DNA of 64,000 bases, from NCBI RefSeq assembly GCF_011397635.1, contig NC_064756.1:3180922-3244921 (forward strand). The letters are read 5' to 3'. The stretch is from Epinephelus fuscoguttatus. Its lineage: Eukaryota; Chordata; Actinopteri; Perciformes; Serranidae. Below are positions 9,339 to 20,851 of this stretch, piece after piece; position 1 is the stretch's first letter; each line of letters opens with the position of its first letter. Below the pieces are notes generated by a model. That model saw nothing but the letters and a program-made list of their open reading frames with translations. It was not told where the DNA came from and searched no databases. The position numbers and the translations under genes are program-made.

Positions 9339-11659
9339 TTTGTAGTCATTTTGTGTCTCTTTGTAGTTGCTTTGTGTCTCTTTGTAGTTGCTTTGTGTCT
9401 CTTTGTAGTCATTTTGTATCTATTTGTAGTTGCTTTGTGTCTCTTTGTAGTCATATGTTGTCTATTTGTAGTTGCTTTGTGTCTCTTTGTAGTTGCTTTG
9501 TGTCTCTCTGTAGTCATTTTGTATCTATTTGTAGTTGCTTTGTGTCTCTTTGTAGTCATATGTTGTCTATTTGTAGTTGCTTTGTGTCTCTTTGTAGTTG
9601 CTTTGTGTCTCTTTGTAGTCATTTTGTGTCTGTTTGTAGTCCTTATGCATCTCTTGTGTCTCTCTGTAGTCGTTTTGTGTCTCTTTGTAGTCATTTTGCA
9701 TCTCTTTGTAGTTGCTTTGTGTCTCTTTGTAGTCATTTTGTGTCTCTTTGTAGTCATTTTGTGTCTCTTTGTGGTCATTTTGTGTCTATTTGTAGTCATT
9801 TTGTGTCTCTTTGTGGTCATTTTGTGTCTATTTGTAGTTGCTTTGTGTCTCTTTGTAGTCATTTTGCATCTCTTTGTAGTTGCTTTGTGTCTCTCTGTAG
9901 TCGTTTTGTGTCTCTTTGTAGTCATTTTGCATCTATTTGTAGTCATTTTGTGTCTCTCTGTAGTCATTTTGTGTCTCTTTGTAGTCACTTTGTGTCTCTT
10001 TGTAGTCCTTATGCATCTCTTGTGTCTATTTGTAGTCATTTTGTGTCTCTTTGTAGTTGCCTTGTGTCTCTTTGTAGTCATTTTGTGTCTATTTGTAGTT
10101 GTTTTGTGTCTCTTTGTAGTCATTTTGTGTCTGTTTGTAGTCCTTATGCATCTCTTGTGTCTCTCTGTAGTTGTTTTGTGTCTCTCTGTAGTCATTTTGC
10201 ATCTCTTTGTAGTTGCTTTGTGTCTCTCTGTAGTCATTTTGTGTCTATTTGTAGTTGTTTTGTGTCTCTCTGTAGTCATTTTGCATCTCTTTGTAGTTGC
10301 TTTGTGTCTCTCTGCAGTCATTTTTTTCTCTTTGTAGTCGTTTTGCATCTCTTTGTAGTTGCTTTTTGTCTCTTTGTAGTCATTTTGTGTGTGTTTGTAG
10401 TCGTTATGCGTCTTTTATGTCTCTTTGTAGTCCTTTTGCATCTCTTTGTAGTTGCTTTGTGTCTCTTTGTAGTCATTTTGTGTCTCTTTGTAGTTGCCTT
10501 GTGTCTCTTTGTAGTCATTTTGTGTCTATTTGTAGTTGCTTTGTGTCTCTTTGTAGTCATTTTGCATCTCTTTGTAGTTGCTTTGTGTCTCTCTGTAGTC
10601 GTTTTGTGTCTCGTTGTAGTCATTTTGCATCTATTTGTAGTCATTTTGTGTCTCTCTGTAGTCATTTTGTGTCTCTTTGTGGTCATTTTGTGTCTATTTG
10701 TAGTTGCTTTGTGTCTCTTTGTAATTGCTTTGTGTGTCTCTGTAGTCATTTTGTATCTATTTGTAGTTGCTTTGTGTCTCTTTGTAGTTGCTTTGTGTCT
10801 CTTTGTAGTCATATGTTGTCTATTTGTAGTTGCTTTGTGTCTCTTTGTAGTCATTTTGTGTCTGTTTGTAGTCCTTATGCATCTCTTGTGTCTCTCTGTA
10901 GTCGTTTTGTGTCTCTTTGTAGTCATTTTGCATCTCTTTGTAGTTGCTTTGTGTCTCTTTGTAGTCATTTTGTGTCTATTTGTAGTTGCTTTGTGTCTCT
11001 TTGTAGTCATTTTGTGTCTGTTTGTAGTCCTTATGCATCTCTTGTGTCTATTTGTAGTCATTTTGCATCTCTTTGTAGTTGCTTTGTGTCTCTTTGTAGT
11101 CATATATTGTCTATTTGTAGTTGCTTTGTGTCTCTTTGTAGTCATTTTGTGTCTGTTTGTAGTCCTTATGCATCTCTTGTGTCTCTCTGTAGTCGTTTTG
11201 TGTCTCTTTGTAGTCATTTTGCATCTCTTTGTAGTTGCTTTGTGTCTCTTTGTAGTCATTTTGTGTCTATTTGTAGTTGCTTTGTGTCTCTTTGTAGTCA
11301 TTTTGTGTCTGTTTGTAGTCCTTATGCATCTCTTGTGTCTATTTGTAGTCATTTTGCATCTCTTTGTAGTTGCTTTGTGTCTCTTTGTAGTCATATATTG
11401 TCTATTTGTAGTTGCTTTGTGTCTCTTTGTAGTTGCTTTGTGTCTCTTTGTAGTCATTTTGTGTCTGTTTGTAGTCTTTATGCATCTCTTGTGTCTATTT
11501 GTAGTCATTTTGCATCTCTTTGTAGTTGCTTTGTGTCTCTTTGTAGTTGCTTTGCATCTGTTTGTAGTCATGATGTGTCTCTTGTGTCTCTTTGTAGTCA
11601 TTTTGTGTCTGTTTGTAGTCATGATGCGTCTCTTGTGTCTCTTTGTAGTCATTTTGTCT
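9339..11659 (+). repeat. 21-bp minisatellite, about 110 units
   Basis: Tandem units built on tttgtgtctctttgtagt plus tgc or cat, with variants (gcatct, tatcta, ttatgcatctctt). A 291-bp higher-order block is nearly duplicated: 10873..11163 and 11164..11454. Because 21 is a multiple of three, frames stay open on both strands (up to 789 codons plus, 455 codons minus, the latter a TTKRHK-type heptad). These are artefacts of the repeat. The array starts exactly where the LINE tail ends. Confidence 0.95.
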
Positions 11660-11703
11660 GCTTGTTTATCTGTTAGGATCCCCATTAGCTGGGGGCCACA
11701 TTT

Positions 11704-11799
11704 AGGGGCATTGGTGGCTTAGTGGTAGAGCAGGCGCCCCATGTACAAGGCTGTTGCCGCAGTGGCCCAGGTTTGACTTGGGCTGTGGCCCCTTGCTGC

Positions 11800-11848
<49 letters not shown>

Positions 11849-11912
11849 TCTCCCCGTCACACTTCACTATCCTATCAATTAAAGGCAAAAAATGCCCTAA
11901 AAACATACATTA
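11704..11912 (+). mobile_element. tRNA-derived SINE, copy 1
   Basis: Head resembles tRNA: ggcttagtggtagagc (A-box like), then gcgccccatgtacaaggctg and a degenerate B box, ggtttgactt. Body ends in a (CT)n run and ctatcaattaaaggcaaaaa. The 42.1-kb copy has the same layout with a better B box. Confidence 0.75.
11801..11851 (+). repeat. (CT)n microsatellite
   Basis: About 50 bp of tctctc inside the SINE body. Confidence 0.95.
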
Positions 11913-12409
11913 AACCTTACAGAGCCTGAACATGCTTTAAACATTAGACGTAAGAGAATAAATTATGAGTCTCTATAATACATGCTGTGGGCCTTTGCAG
12001 CTGTTTGGCATTTGTGTATCTCTGTTTGTGTATTTTTGAAACTCTCTTTCCACTTTGAGCCCCAAAGACCTGTCCCTTCCATGGAAGTTTTACTGCAGGA
12101 AAGGATTTAAATTCTTCTTCTGTCTCTGCTGCCCAGGGACTGCAGATGGTTTAATACAGCTCTCCTACAACAAACTCATTTTCAAAATAACCTGTAAAAC
12201 TGCTCTGAAACTCTGCCTGCACCTTTCTGTCCTCACACAACCTGTAGCTTTGGATCTCTGCATAAAAAATAAAATGTGCATGAAATGAAATGTACAAAAA
12301 GCTGCTTTCATATTAACTGTGTTTGTTTCCTGTGTGTTGCCGAGCGCACACAGTTTGGCCTCTACAGCAGATCGTAGTTTGGCAGAGATTCATAAAACAC
12401 TGATACTGT

Positions 12410-12446
<37 letters not shown>

Positions 12447-12952
12447 TGTGTGCGCATGTCCTTGTCAGGGTGAAGCGAGGCAGCGCAGCTTGACACACAC
12501 ACACGGCCACAGACATGAATCACCTCCTGGTAACTATTATTTTTCTTCAAACTTTCGTCTGTCTTCTGTCTCTGCCTGTCTCTGCTTGTGTGTCTGCAGC
12601 TTCTGGACTCGTGTCAGCTGATAAGAGATGAGATCAGGAGGAGAGAGGATAGAATAAACTGTGTGTTTGTGCAGGAGGAATGTGGGTTCAGGCCTGACCT
12701 TTGTACTGTGGAGGACAGAAGTGTAAAACGTTCTCTGTGTCTGGCTCTAAGGAGCTGTATTTTATTCAGGTGTCTGCTGGTGTCATACGAGGTGAACACA
12801 TGATCTATATATAAACATATATTCATACAGACGGCAGGATCACCTCACGTGACCTGCTGCAGCGTCTGACTGTTCTCCAGTTATGCCAGTATCCTGGTGC
12901 TAATGGGACGATGCGGCTCTGCACGTACACACGCAGAAACTTGTTGAACCTG

Positions 12953-12954
<2 letters not shown>
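11913..12954. other. Intergenic, no gene seen
   Basis: Non-repetitive apart from the GT tract below. Small frames (60 to 100 codons) have no recognisable domain or splice context. Confidence 0.5.
12411..12445 (+). repeat. (GT)n microsatellite
   Basis: About 17 GT units. Confidence 0.95.

Positions 12955-13021
<67 letters not shown>
12955..13021 (+). repeat. (CA)n microsatellite
   Basis: About 33 uninterrupted CA units. Confidence 0.97.
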
Positions 13022-13022
<1 letters not shown>

Positions 13023-13109
13023 CTGACATGTTTACATTCTCAGCTGATTCTGTCTGTTCATCATCAGCAAAACTTAAATACCGTTTTAAAATACAAGTTT
13101 AAGGCACTA

Positions 13110-14270
13110 ATACTCAGAGGTGGAATGGAACTAGGTATATTTACTCGAGTACACATTTGAGGGACTTTTGCTTTACTTAAGTATTTTAGTCTCATGCTAC
13201 TTTCTACTTAAAAAGGAATATTGTACATTTTGCAACACTACTATTATTTGGATATTTAAGTTACTTTACAAATTAATATTTTTGCACACAGCTGCAGTTG
13301 AAATGATTAGTTCATTGATTGGAAAATTAATTGGAAACTATTCTGATAATCTTTTAGGTCATTTTTTAGGCAAATGCAAAAAAATATTTCAGCTTCTCAA
13401 ATATCAGGATTTTTTATTTTATTACACTAATTTACTTATTTAATGTTTTAATCAGAGTACTTTTACTTTTAATACATCCTCCTGTTTGTACTTACATACT
13501 TCTACTTATGTCACATTTTCAATGCAGGACTTTTACCAGTAACAGAGTATTTTTACAGTGTGGTATTATTACTTTATTTTCAGTAGAGGTTCTTAATACT
13601 TCCTCCACCACTGCTTACACCTCAGAATAATGTCTTACATCCAAACCTCATTATTATATTAGAAATGTTGCATTTGTTGATTGACATTTGATTCAGTTAG
13701 TAGAAGTGCAGAACTGCCAGGCCAGAAGCAAACAAACAACAACAAAAAGAATATTAAAATAAATAAAGTAATGATAATAATGGTAATAATAATAAAGATC
13801 AGTATCAGGTAATGACATGGAAAGTTGTTGTTTTTTTTTTTTTTTTTAAAAAAGATATTTTCATGCCATATTAAGAAACTTTTCTTAGAGAATAAAAAAA
13901 ACTTTTCACATTATAAGAAGATAAATAATTATATAGTTTTAAATAATATTTATTTAATTAATTTAAATAATCTATATTTATTATAAAGTTTGTTTTGTTT
14001 GTTTTTCCTGGCGTGGCAGCTGCCGTATTATTTACCGTATTATCAGTAACATTTTAATACTGCTTACATGGTTTATTCTTTACCAACAGCAGTCTTGTAA
14101 TATATTTAATTACATGTCAGTCTTGTGCCGACTGAGTACTTTAACTTTGGATACTTTAAGTACATTTAGCTCAAAATACTTCCTTACCATTACTTGAGTT
14201 GCGGCAGCAGGACTTTTACTTGTAATTAATTATTTTTACATTTTCGTAGTAATTTTTCCAAAACAACTTA
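13110..14270. repeat. Dispersed AGTACTT-type teleost repeat
   Basis: Begins aggtggaatggaactagg and tatttactcgagtacac, has tttgctttacttaagtattt and catgctactttctactt, and ends with a related segment at 14110..14270 (ctgagtactttaactttgg, caggacttttacttgtaatt). The AT-rich middle contains poly-T near 13830. No coding capacity. Looks like a non-autonomous element, perhaps interrupted. Confidence 0.55.
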
Positions 14271-14274
14271 ATGG

Positions 14275-14490
14275 TCAGAAAACAATGTTAGTACTGGTGT
14301 ACGTTTGTGCAAACCACAGATACATTGATTGTTGTAGATTAATATGCAGCAAGTGTACCGAAACTTTGTTTGTTTATGTTTCAACGAGTCTGTGGTTCAT
14401 GTGTGGTCATGTTTAGGCACAAACACCATCTAGTTATGGCTAATAAGAGATCAGGTTTGGCTTTGGGGGAATAGACACTGCTGGAAATGC
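14275..14490 (-). mobile_element. End fragment of the VNTR inverted-repeat family
   Basis: gtgcaaaccacagatacatt followed by catgtttaggcacaaacacc, the reverse complement of the family's right arm. No 57-bp units remain. Confidence 0.5.
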
Positions 14491-14609
14491 AGCAATCAAG
14501 TGTATTGATCTGCATGTTTGACAGCCTCACAATGAAAGACAGAAACAGTCTAAATATATAACAATCTGCTCTAAGATCACAGACAGGAAGTGACCGTTTT
14601 TTGCAGTCA

Positions 14610-14700
14610 ACAATGATAATAATTCTTTTTATTTATAGGTGCCTTTCAAGACACTCAAGGTCACCTTACAGGCAAAGACAGACAACATAACAGATTGGAA
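14610..14700 (-). mobile_element. 3' tail of an L2-type LINE
   Basis: aataattctttttatttata, ggtgcctttcaagacactca and aggtcaccttacaggc are the reverse complement of the tail that closes the L2 copy at 31.8 kb (gtaaggtgaccttgagtgcc). 5'-truncated to under 100 bp. Confidence 0.7.
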
Positions 14701-15949
14701 AAGTCAATGAGATAAAGTCACATAAATAATAATTAATCAGCAAAACAAGTTTACAGATCAACAGGTCCTCCAGAGAGCACATACTGTATATAATGTTTTT
14801 TAGTTTCCTGGCTGCCGTCAAGACACTGTTACGTTTTACCTGCTTGTAAAATTAACCGGTGTCAAAATCTTTAATTCCCTCTGCTTAATTTTATCTACTG
14901 TTTATTTCTATTTTTTAGTATTTATTATTATTATATTATTGATTATACGTCTATTAACTTTTTAAAAAATATCAATAGATTCTTCTAATCGAGTGGACTC
15001 CTTTTTTTTAATCTTTGATTTCTATTTATTCCTCATCTATTAATGTGTCTACATGTTACTGTGTGTTACAGTGTGTGTGCAAGGTGAGCTAATTGTCCCT
15101 GCTGGGATTAATGCAGTTGTTTGAATATGATTCTGAACACTAAAAACTTTGATTCCTCTGCCGTGCTGTATTAATGATCTACATGTGATGAGCACCATGT
15201 TCAAGCTGCTGTTTATCTTCGGCCTCAGTTATTTACATTAAGGAAACGAGCTCTCACTGGTCAAGCAAACACCACCTGACTGCAAACACAGAGAACACCA
15301 GTGTGGAAATCACAGCCCAGAGTTGGCACAGTTTACCCTCTTAACACTGGCATACACACACCTCCCCTCCCCTGCCTCCTGATTGGTTGAAGTGTCAGGT
15401 TCAGAGGCTGTGATTGGCTGTCAGGAGTGTCAGTCCTGCCCGCAGAAATCCGATGTGACCTTGGCAGACGGTTAAAAAGTCATGAAGCTTTCTTAAAGAG
15501 ACAGCAAAGTGACTCTTGTATAGACTGTGAGGTGAAAAGCAACGAAACACAAAGTATCTTTAAACAAGGCAGAGAGTGTGTTTGTGTGTGCAGCTGCGTC
15601 TGAAACTCAGAGCACCATCACAGAACGTTATCATGATTAAAGTTGAAATTATCTTTAGTTGAAGCATGTAGGAGCTCCAGATTGGGTCAGTCCACACATT
15701 TCCAATGATATATTATATCGGAGCTGCTTGAGCTCAGAGTGACCTCTAAAATAATCTTGTCTGTTGAAAACTCCTATGGAGACAGATTTTTCCTCATTAA
15801 CATTTGTATGAACAGATCAACAATCTGCATGTTAATAGGCTAAAATTTTTTGGTGTTTATTAATCAGCAGTTGTGGCTTTTTTTAATCAGCTGTTATTAA
15901 CTGCTGTAAAAAAAAAAGGTGAATTACACTGTAGTCACTTGTAACACTT
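14701..15949. other. Intergenic, possible promoter segment
   Basis: No repeat or exon recognised. 15381..15479 has two GATTGG (inverted CCAAT) boxes, the nuclear-receptor half-site-like TGACCTTGG at 15456..15464 and ttaaaaag at 15472, a plausible plus-strand promoter. Its gene is not proven; cox7a1 lies downstream on the same strand. Confidence 0.3.
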
Positions 15950-16498
15950 GTGGTCAGTGGACCTACACGTCAAAATGTGACACACTAGGTACCCTCCTGC
16001 ATCACTTTTGGCAACCCATCCTCACTGTGACCTCGTCACATGTCCACGTTTGGTCATGGACTTTCCACGTCCACATATGACGTCCAAGGTACCCTGGGTG
16101 TGTTGGTTGTTGACGTTCTGGGACGCCGTGTCAACTTCAGCCTGTTACATGCATTGTCTGTTTTCAAAATACACTTCTGTTTTCACAGGAAATGTACAGT
16201 TTGCATACAGTCTCTTTCAAAATAAAAGAACTACATCGGTACAACACAACAAATTGACGTGGTTGGGTTTTGGAAAAAAAGAGCAGGATTTGGCTTCATA
16301 ATCTTACAAGAAGCAAATGTCAGCCTTCTCAGTGAAAGTTGGGTTGTTGGACCCATCCACCACCCCGCCTGCCTGCCCTATTCCCCGCCTCAACTTTCGT
16401 TGTTGTCCCACGGAGTTATTTCCCCCTGACGCTGCTGGGCACCATGGAACAATAACAGCGACTGGCTGCATATCATGCCGACGTTAAAGGACGACTTT
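15950..16498 (+). mobile_element. Family B non-autonomous element, copy 1
   Basis: Carries family words: cgtcaaaatgtgacacacta, ggtaccctgggtgtgttggt, cgacgccgtgtcaacttcag-like sequence, cctgttacatgcattgtctg, ctctttcaaaataaaag and a GC-rich end (ccatccaccaccccgcctgc, gctgctgggcaccatgg). Related copies are at 20025, 33560, 45660, 62590 and 63470. No protein. Cut on the right by the RTE LINE. Confidence 0.7.
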
Positions 16499-16499
16499 T

Positions 16500-19060
16500 T
16501 TCGGCGATGTCTGACACTGTTCGATGGAGCTAGGAGGACCACGTCATCCGCAAAAAGCAGGGACGAGATCCTCCCATCACCGAACCCGACACCCTCCACC
16601 ACTCAGCTGGGCCTAGAAATTCTGTCCATAAAAGTTATGAACAGAACTGGTGACAAAGGGCAGCCCTGGCGGAGTCCAACCCTCACCGGGAACATGTCCG
16701 ACTTACTGCCAGCCACGCGAACCAGACTCATGCTCCAGGGACTGGATGGCCCTTAACAAGGGGCCACCAACCCCATATTCCTGGAGCACCCCCTACAGGA
16801 TGCCCCTGGGGACACGGTCGTAAGCCTTCTCCAAATCCACAAAACACATGTAGACTGGTTGGGCGAACTCCCATGCCCCCTCCAGCACCCTGGTGAGGGT
16901 AAAGAGCTGGTCCACGGTTCCATGTCCGGGACGAAAACCACATTGCTCCTCCTCAGTCTGAGGTTCAACTATCGACCGGACCCTCTTCTCCAGCACCCTG
17001 GCGTAGACCTTACCAGGTAGGCTGAGGAGTGTGATCCCCCTGTAGTTGGAACACACCCTCTGGTCCCCTTTCTTGAAGATAGGGACCACCACCCTGGTCT
17101 GCCACTCCAGAGGCACTGCCCCCGATGTCCACGCAATGCTGCAGAGGCGTGTCAGCCAGGACAGCCCTACAACATCCAGAGCCTTGAGATATCCACGACG
17201 AATCTCATCCACCCCCGGGGCTCCGCCGCCTCGGAGTTGTTTCACCACCTCGGCGACTTCTGCCCCAGAAATTGGACGACCCGCCCCTGAGACCCCCGTC
17301 TCTGTTTCCTCACTGGAATACGTGTTGGTGGGATTGAGGAGCTCCTCAAAGTATTCCTTCCACCGCCCGACAATGTCCCCAATTGACGTCAGCAGCTCCC
17401 CGTCCCCACTGTAAACAGTGTGAGCAAGTTGCCGCCTTCCCTCCCTGAGGCGCCGGACGGTTTGCCAGAACCTCTCTGGAGCCGATCGATAGTCTTCCTC
17501 CATGGCCTCACCGAACTCCTCCCACGCCCGAGTTTTTGCCTCCACGATTGCCACCACTGTGCTCTGCTTGGCCCGCCGGTACCCATCAGCTGCTTCCGGA
17601 GACCCACAGACCAACCATGCCCTGTAGGCCTCCTTCTTCAGCCTGACGCTGCGACTGGCCCCAGCGGCCTTGCGGCCACAGCTCGCAACAGCCGCCTCGA
17701 CAATGGCAGAGCGGAACAAAGCCCATTCGGACTCAATGTCCCTCTCTGCCCTCGGGACGTGGTCGAAGCTCTCCCGGAGGTGGGAGTTGAAGATCATCTG
17801 GACAGGTTCTTCCACCAGGCGTTCCCAGCAGACCCTCACTGTTCGTTTGGGCCTGCCAGGTCTGCGTGGCATCTTCCCCCACCATCTGATCCAACTCACC
17901 ACCAGGTGGTGATCAGTTGACAGCTCTGCTCCTCTCTTCACCCGAGTGTCCAGAACATATGGCCGCAGGTCAAATGATACGACTACAAAGTCGATCATTG
18001 ACCTGCGACCTAGGCTGTCCTGGTGCCACGTGCACCGATGGACATCCTTATGTTTGAACATGGTGTTAGTTATGGCCAAACTGCGACCCGCACAGAAGTC
18101 CAATAACTGAACACCACTCGAGTTCAGATCGGGCAGGCCGTTCCTCTCAGTCACGCCCCTCCAGGTCCCGCTGTCATTGCCCACGTGAGCGTTGAAGTCC
18201 CCCAGCAGAACAATGGAGTCCCCGGTCGGGGCACTGTCCAGCACCCATCCCAGGGACTCCAAAAAGGGCGGGTACTCTGAACTGTTGTTCGGCGCATAAG
18301 CACAGACAGTCAGGACCCGTTCCCCGACCCGAAGGCGCAGTGAAGCAACCCTTTCGTCTACCGGGGGAAACCCCAACGTACAGGCAGAGAGTCTGGGGGC
18401 TATCAGAAAGCCCACCCTGGCCCTCCACCTCTCACCCGGAGCAACTCCAGCGAAGGAGAGAGTCCAACCCCTCTCAAGGACTAGGGTTCCAGAGCCGGAA
18501 CTATGTGTCGAGGTGAGGCCAACTATATCTAGCCGGTAGTGCTCAACCTCTTCCACAAGCTCCGGCTCCTTCCCCGCCAGAGAGGTGACATTCCATGTCC
18601 CAAGAGCCAACTTCTGTAACCGAGGATCAGACCGCCAAGGCCCCTGCCTTGGTCTGCTGCCCAATCCACATTGCACCGAACCCTTCTGGATCCCTCTGCA
18701 GGTGGTGGGCCTGCAGGGGGACGAGCCCATGTAGCCGGTTCGAGCTGGGCCCGGCCAGACCCCATGGGCGAAGGCCCGACCACCAGGCACTCACCCACGG
18801 GCCCCAACCCCAGGCCTGGCTCCAGGGCGGGGCCCCGGTACCCCTCTGGGCCGGGTACACGTGTCCTTGTTTGTATCCATCATGAAGGGTCTTTTGAACC
18901 GTTCTTCGTCTGACCCTTTGCCCAGAACCAATCTGCCATGGGAAACCCTACCAGGGGCAAAATGCCCCCGACAGCATAGCTCCTAGGGTCATTAGGGCAC
19001 TCAAACTCCTCCACCACGATAAGGTGACGGTTCTTGGAGGAGAGACGGTTCTCGGAGGAG
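16500..19060 (-). mobile_element. RTE-clade LINE, 5' end present, 3' end missing
   Basis: Minus-strand retrotransposon with a 665-codon open frame (18790..16793). Apurinic-type endonuclease at residues about 60-290: [32 protein letters not shown] and STDHHLV. Reverse transcriptase follows: [46 protein letters not shown] and [16 protein letters not shown]. Past 16793 the frame breaks, but RT motifs continue in other frames, ending with SLLFADDVVLLAPS near 16540. The rest of ORF2 and the 3' UTR are absent; the join to family B sequence is at about 16500-16530. GC-rich unlike its surroundings. 5' leader (gtggtggaggagtttgagtg) reaches about 19015. Confidence 0.88.
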
Positions 19061-19182
19061 ACATTTAACGAGCAGAAAGTGTACATTTCCTGTGTAAATG
19101 GAGACGCTGTCCATGATCATCCTTAACCAACACAGAAGGCCACCTGGTGGGTCATATTTTGACCTTTAAGTCAGTGGACTTA

Positions 19183-19266
19183 GTTCAACACGTTCTCCTC
19201 CGAACTCATCAGATCCCGCTGCTTTGTCAGCGGGATCTGATGAGTTCAGAGGAGAACGTGTTGAAC
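19183..19266. repeat. 39-bp hairpin palindrome
   Basis: Arms 19183..19221 and 19228..19266 are reverse complements with a single mismatch around the spacer ctttgt. Confidence 0.95.
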
Positions 19267-20024
19267 TATCAAATAGATTGTTATCTATCTAAAGACGTTT
19301 TAACAATGCAACTTATTATTGTCAAGTGGAAATAAAGTTCCCACAAAACTGTGCAGAAAAGACATGTTGGTCTGTTCTAATGAAGCACAGTTGGTTCACA
19401 GCGTGTCGGGTGTCAGACTGACCTCAGTTTGGCTCCTGATGATGACGTCCTGTGCGATGGCACAAAAAAAAGGAACAAAGCGAGAATCACTTTCACACCA
19501 GAGCATCAAAAAGGCAAAAAACAAAACAAACGTGCAGTGAAGCTTTCAGTCATATAAAACCACAGTAACCAGTGAAACCACACCTGGAACCAGTGTGTCA
19601 TCTGTCAGCTCCCAGCGGCCTCCTCTGCTCTGGAAAACAGAAATGATACAAGTCCCAGCGCTGCTCTCCCTTCCTCTTTCACCTGTGTCACTGTCATGTC
19701 ACAGAGTCACAACAGTTTGGTTAAACTATCATCACAGATTCAAAGATTTAGTGACTTTTGAAAAAGAAAAAAACTCTGTTATAAGTTAACGTCCTGCATA
19801 CAGAAGCCTGGCTGAGAAAATACGCACTGATTTAAGATCCAAATGTTTTATTTGTCTCATACGCTAATAATATGTGTAGAGCAATGCAGGAGTGTCATGT
19901 GTGTGAAAAGGCACCTGTGCAATAAATAATCAGAATAATATTAAAAGTGTGAATTAGAAAGAAGAAATAGAAAGGATAAAAAATATCTGTAATTAAATAA
20001 ACTGTTTCAGTGAGTAAGGCTAAG
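19267..20024. other. Intergenic, nothing recognised
   Basis: No exon, RNA gene or known repeat seen. Confidence 0.45.
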
Positions 20025-20366
20025 GCCGGTGTTCACTTCCCGTAAGATTGTAAAGCCAAACTATGTTCTTTTTTCCTAAACCCAACCGTGTGTGTGTTGT
20101 TGAGAGGAAAAATGTCAATTTGTTGTGTTGCACCGACGTGGTGCTTCTATTTTGAAAGAGACTGCATACAAACTGTACATTTCCTGTGAAAACAGAAGTG
20201 TATTTTGAAAACAGACAATGCATGTAACAGGCTGAAGTTGACACGGCGTCCCAGAACATCAACAACCAACACACCCAGGGTACCTTGGACGTCATGTGGA
20301 CGTGGAAAGTCCATGAGCAAACGTGGACATGTGACGAGGTCACAGTGAGGATGGATCAGGTAATCA
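20025..20366 (-). mobile_element. Family B non-autonomous element, copy 2
   Basis: Near-identical to 16010..16310 but in opposite orientation: cccagggtaccttggacgtc, aacaggctgaagttgacacg and gactgcatacaaactgtac. The two copies flank the RTE LINE as an inverted pair. Confidence 0.8.
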
Positions 20367-20851
20367 TAAGAGAAGTTTAAGCAGAAATTATGATAAACAT
20401 CCTGATTTTAATATGAGACTGCTACCTGCCTGGGTCTCTCTGGGACTAAATGAAATAAAGTCACAGCCAAATGTATGAAAAAATATCTCCTTGACTTTGT
20501 TAGTAAAACCTACAGACATCATTTCTGAGCCACAACAATCTGGTCTTCCCTGGAAAAAAAGCAAAATGAGATGGTTACTGCTCAATTCCTGTGTAACTAC
20601 AGCAGAACTTTCCAAGTGGGTTGCCAGGAAAACAGTCGGAGTTCCTGCTGACAGGAGTCAGACATGTGTGATGGACATGGAACATGCTGGAGCATCAACG
20701 AGCAGAGATGCAGAATACAAAGTGCTTTTAAACACATTCAAATCTCCACTGCATGAGCCTCGGGGTATTTAAACTGCTGTTGTGTCCTGTTTATCTGTGC
20801 TTTATCCTCACAATCATCCAAACTAAATTTCCCACGTGTTTGTGTTTCCAG

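Noticed and set aside
9353..11722. 789-codon plus frame and long minus frames (341 and 455 codons)
   Set aside because: They are translations of a 21-bp tandem array in every frame that stays open; no domain, no promoter, no codon signal.
11704..11790. Functional tRNA gene
   Set aside because: A box is fair but no acceptor stem closes and the B box is degenerate; it is a SINE head.
17420..17920. 166-codon plus frame of Pro/Ser-rich protein
   Set aside because: Antisense shadow of the RTE LINE coding strand.
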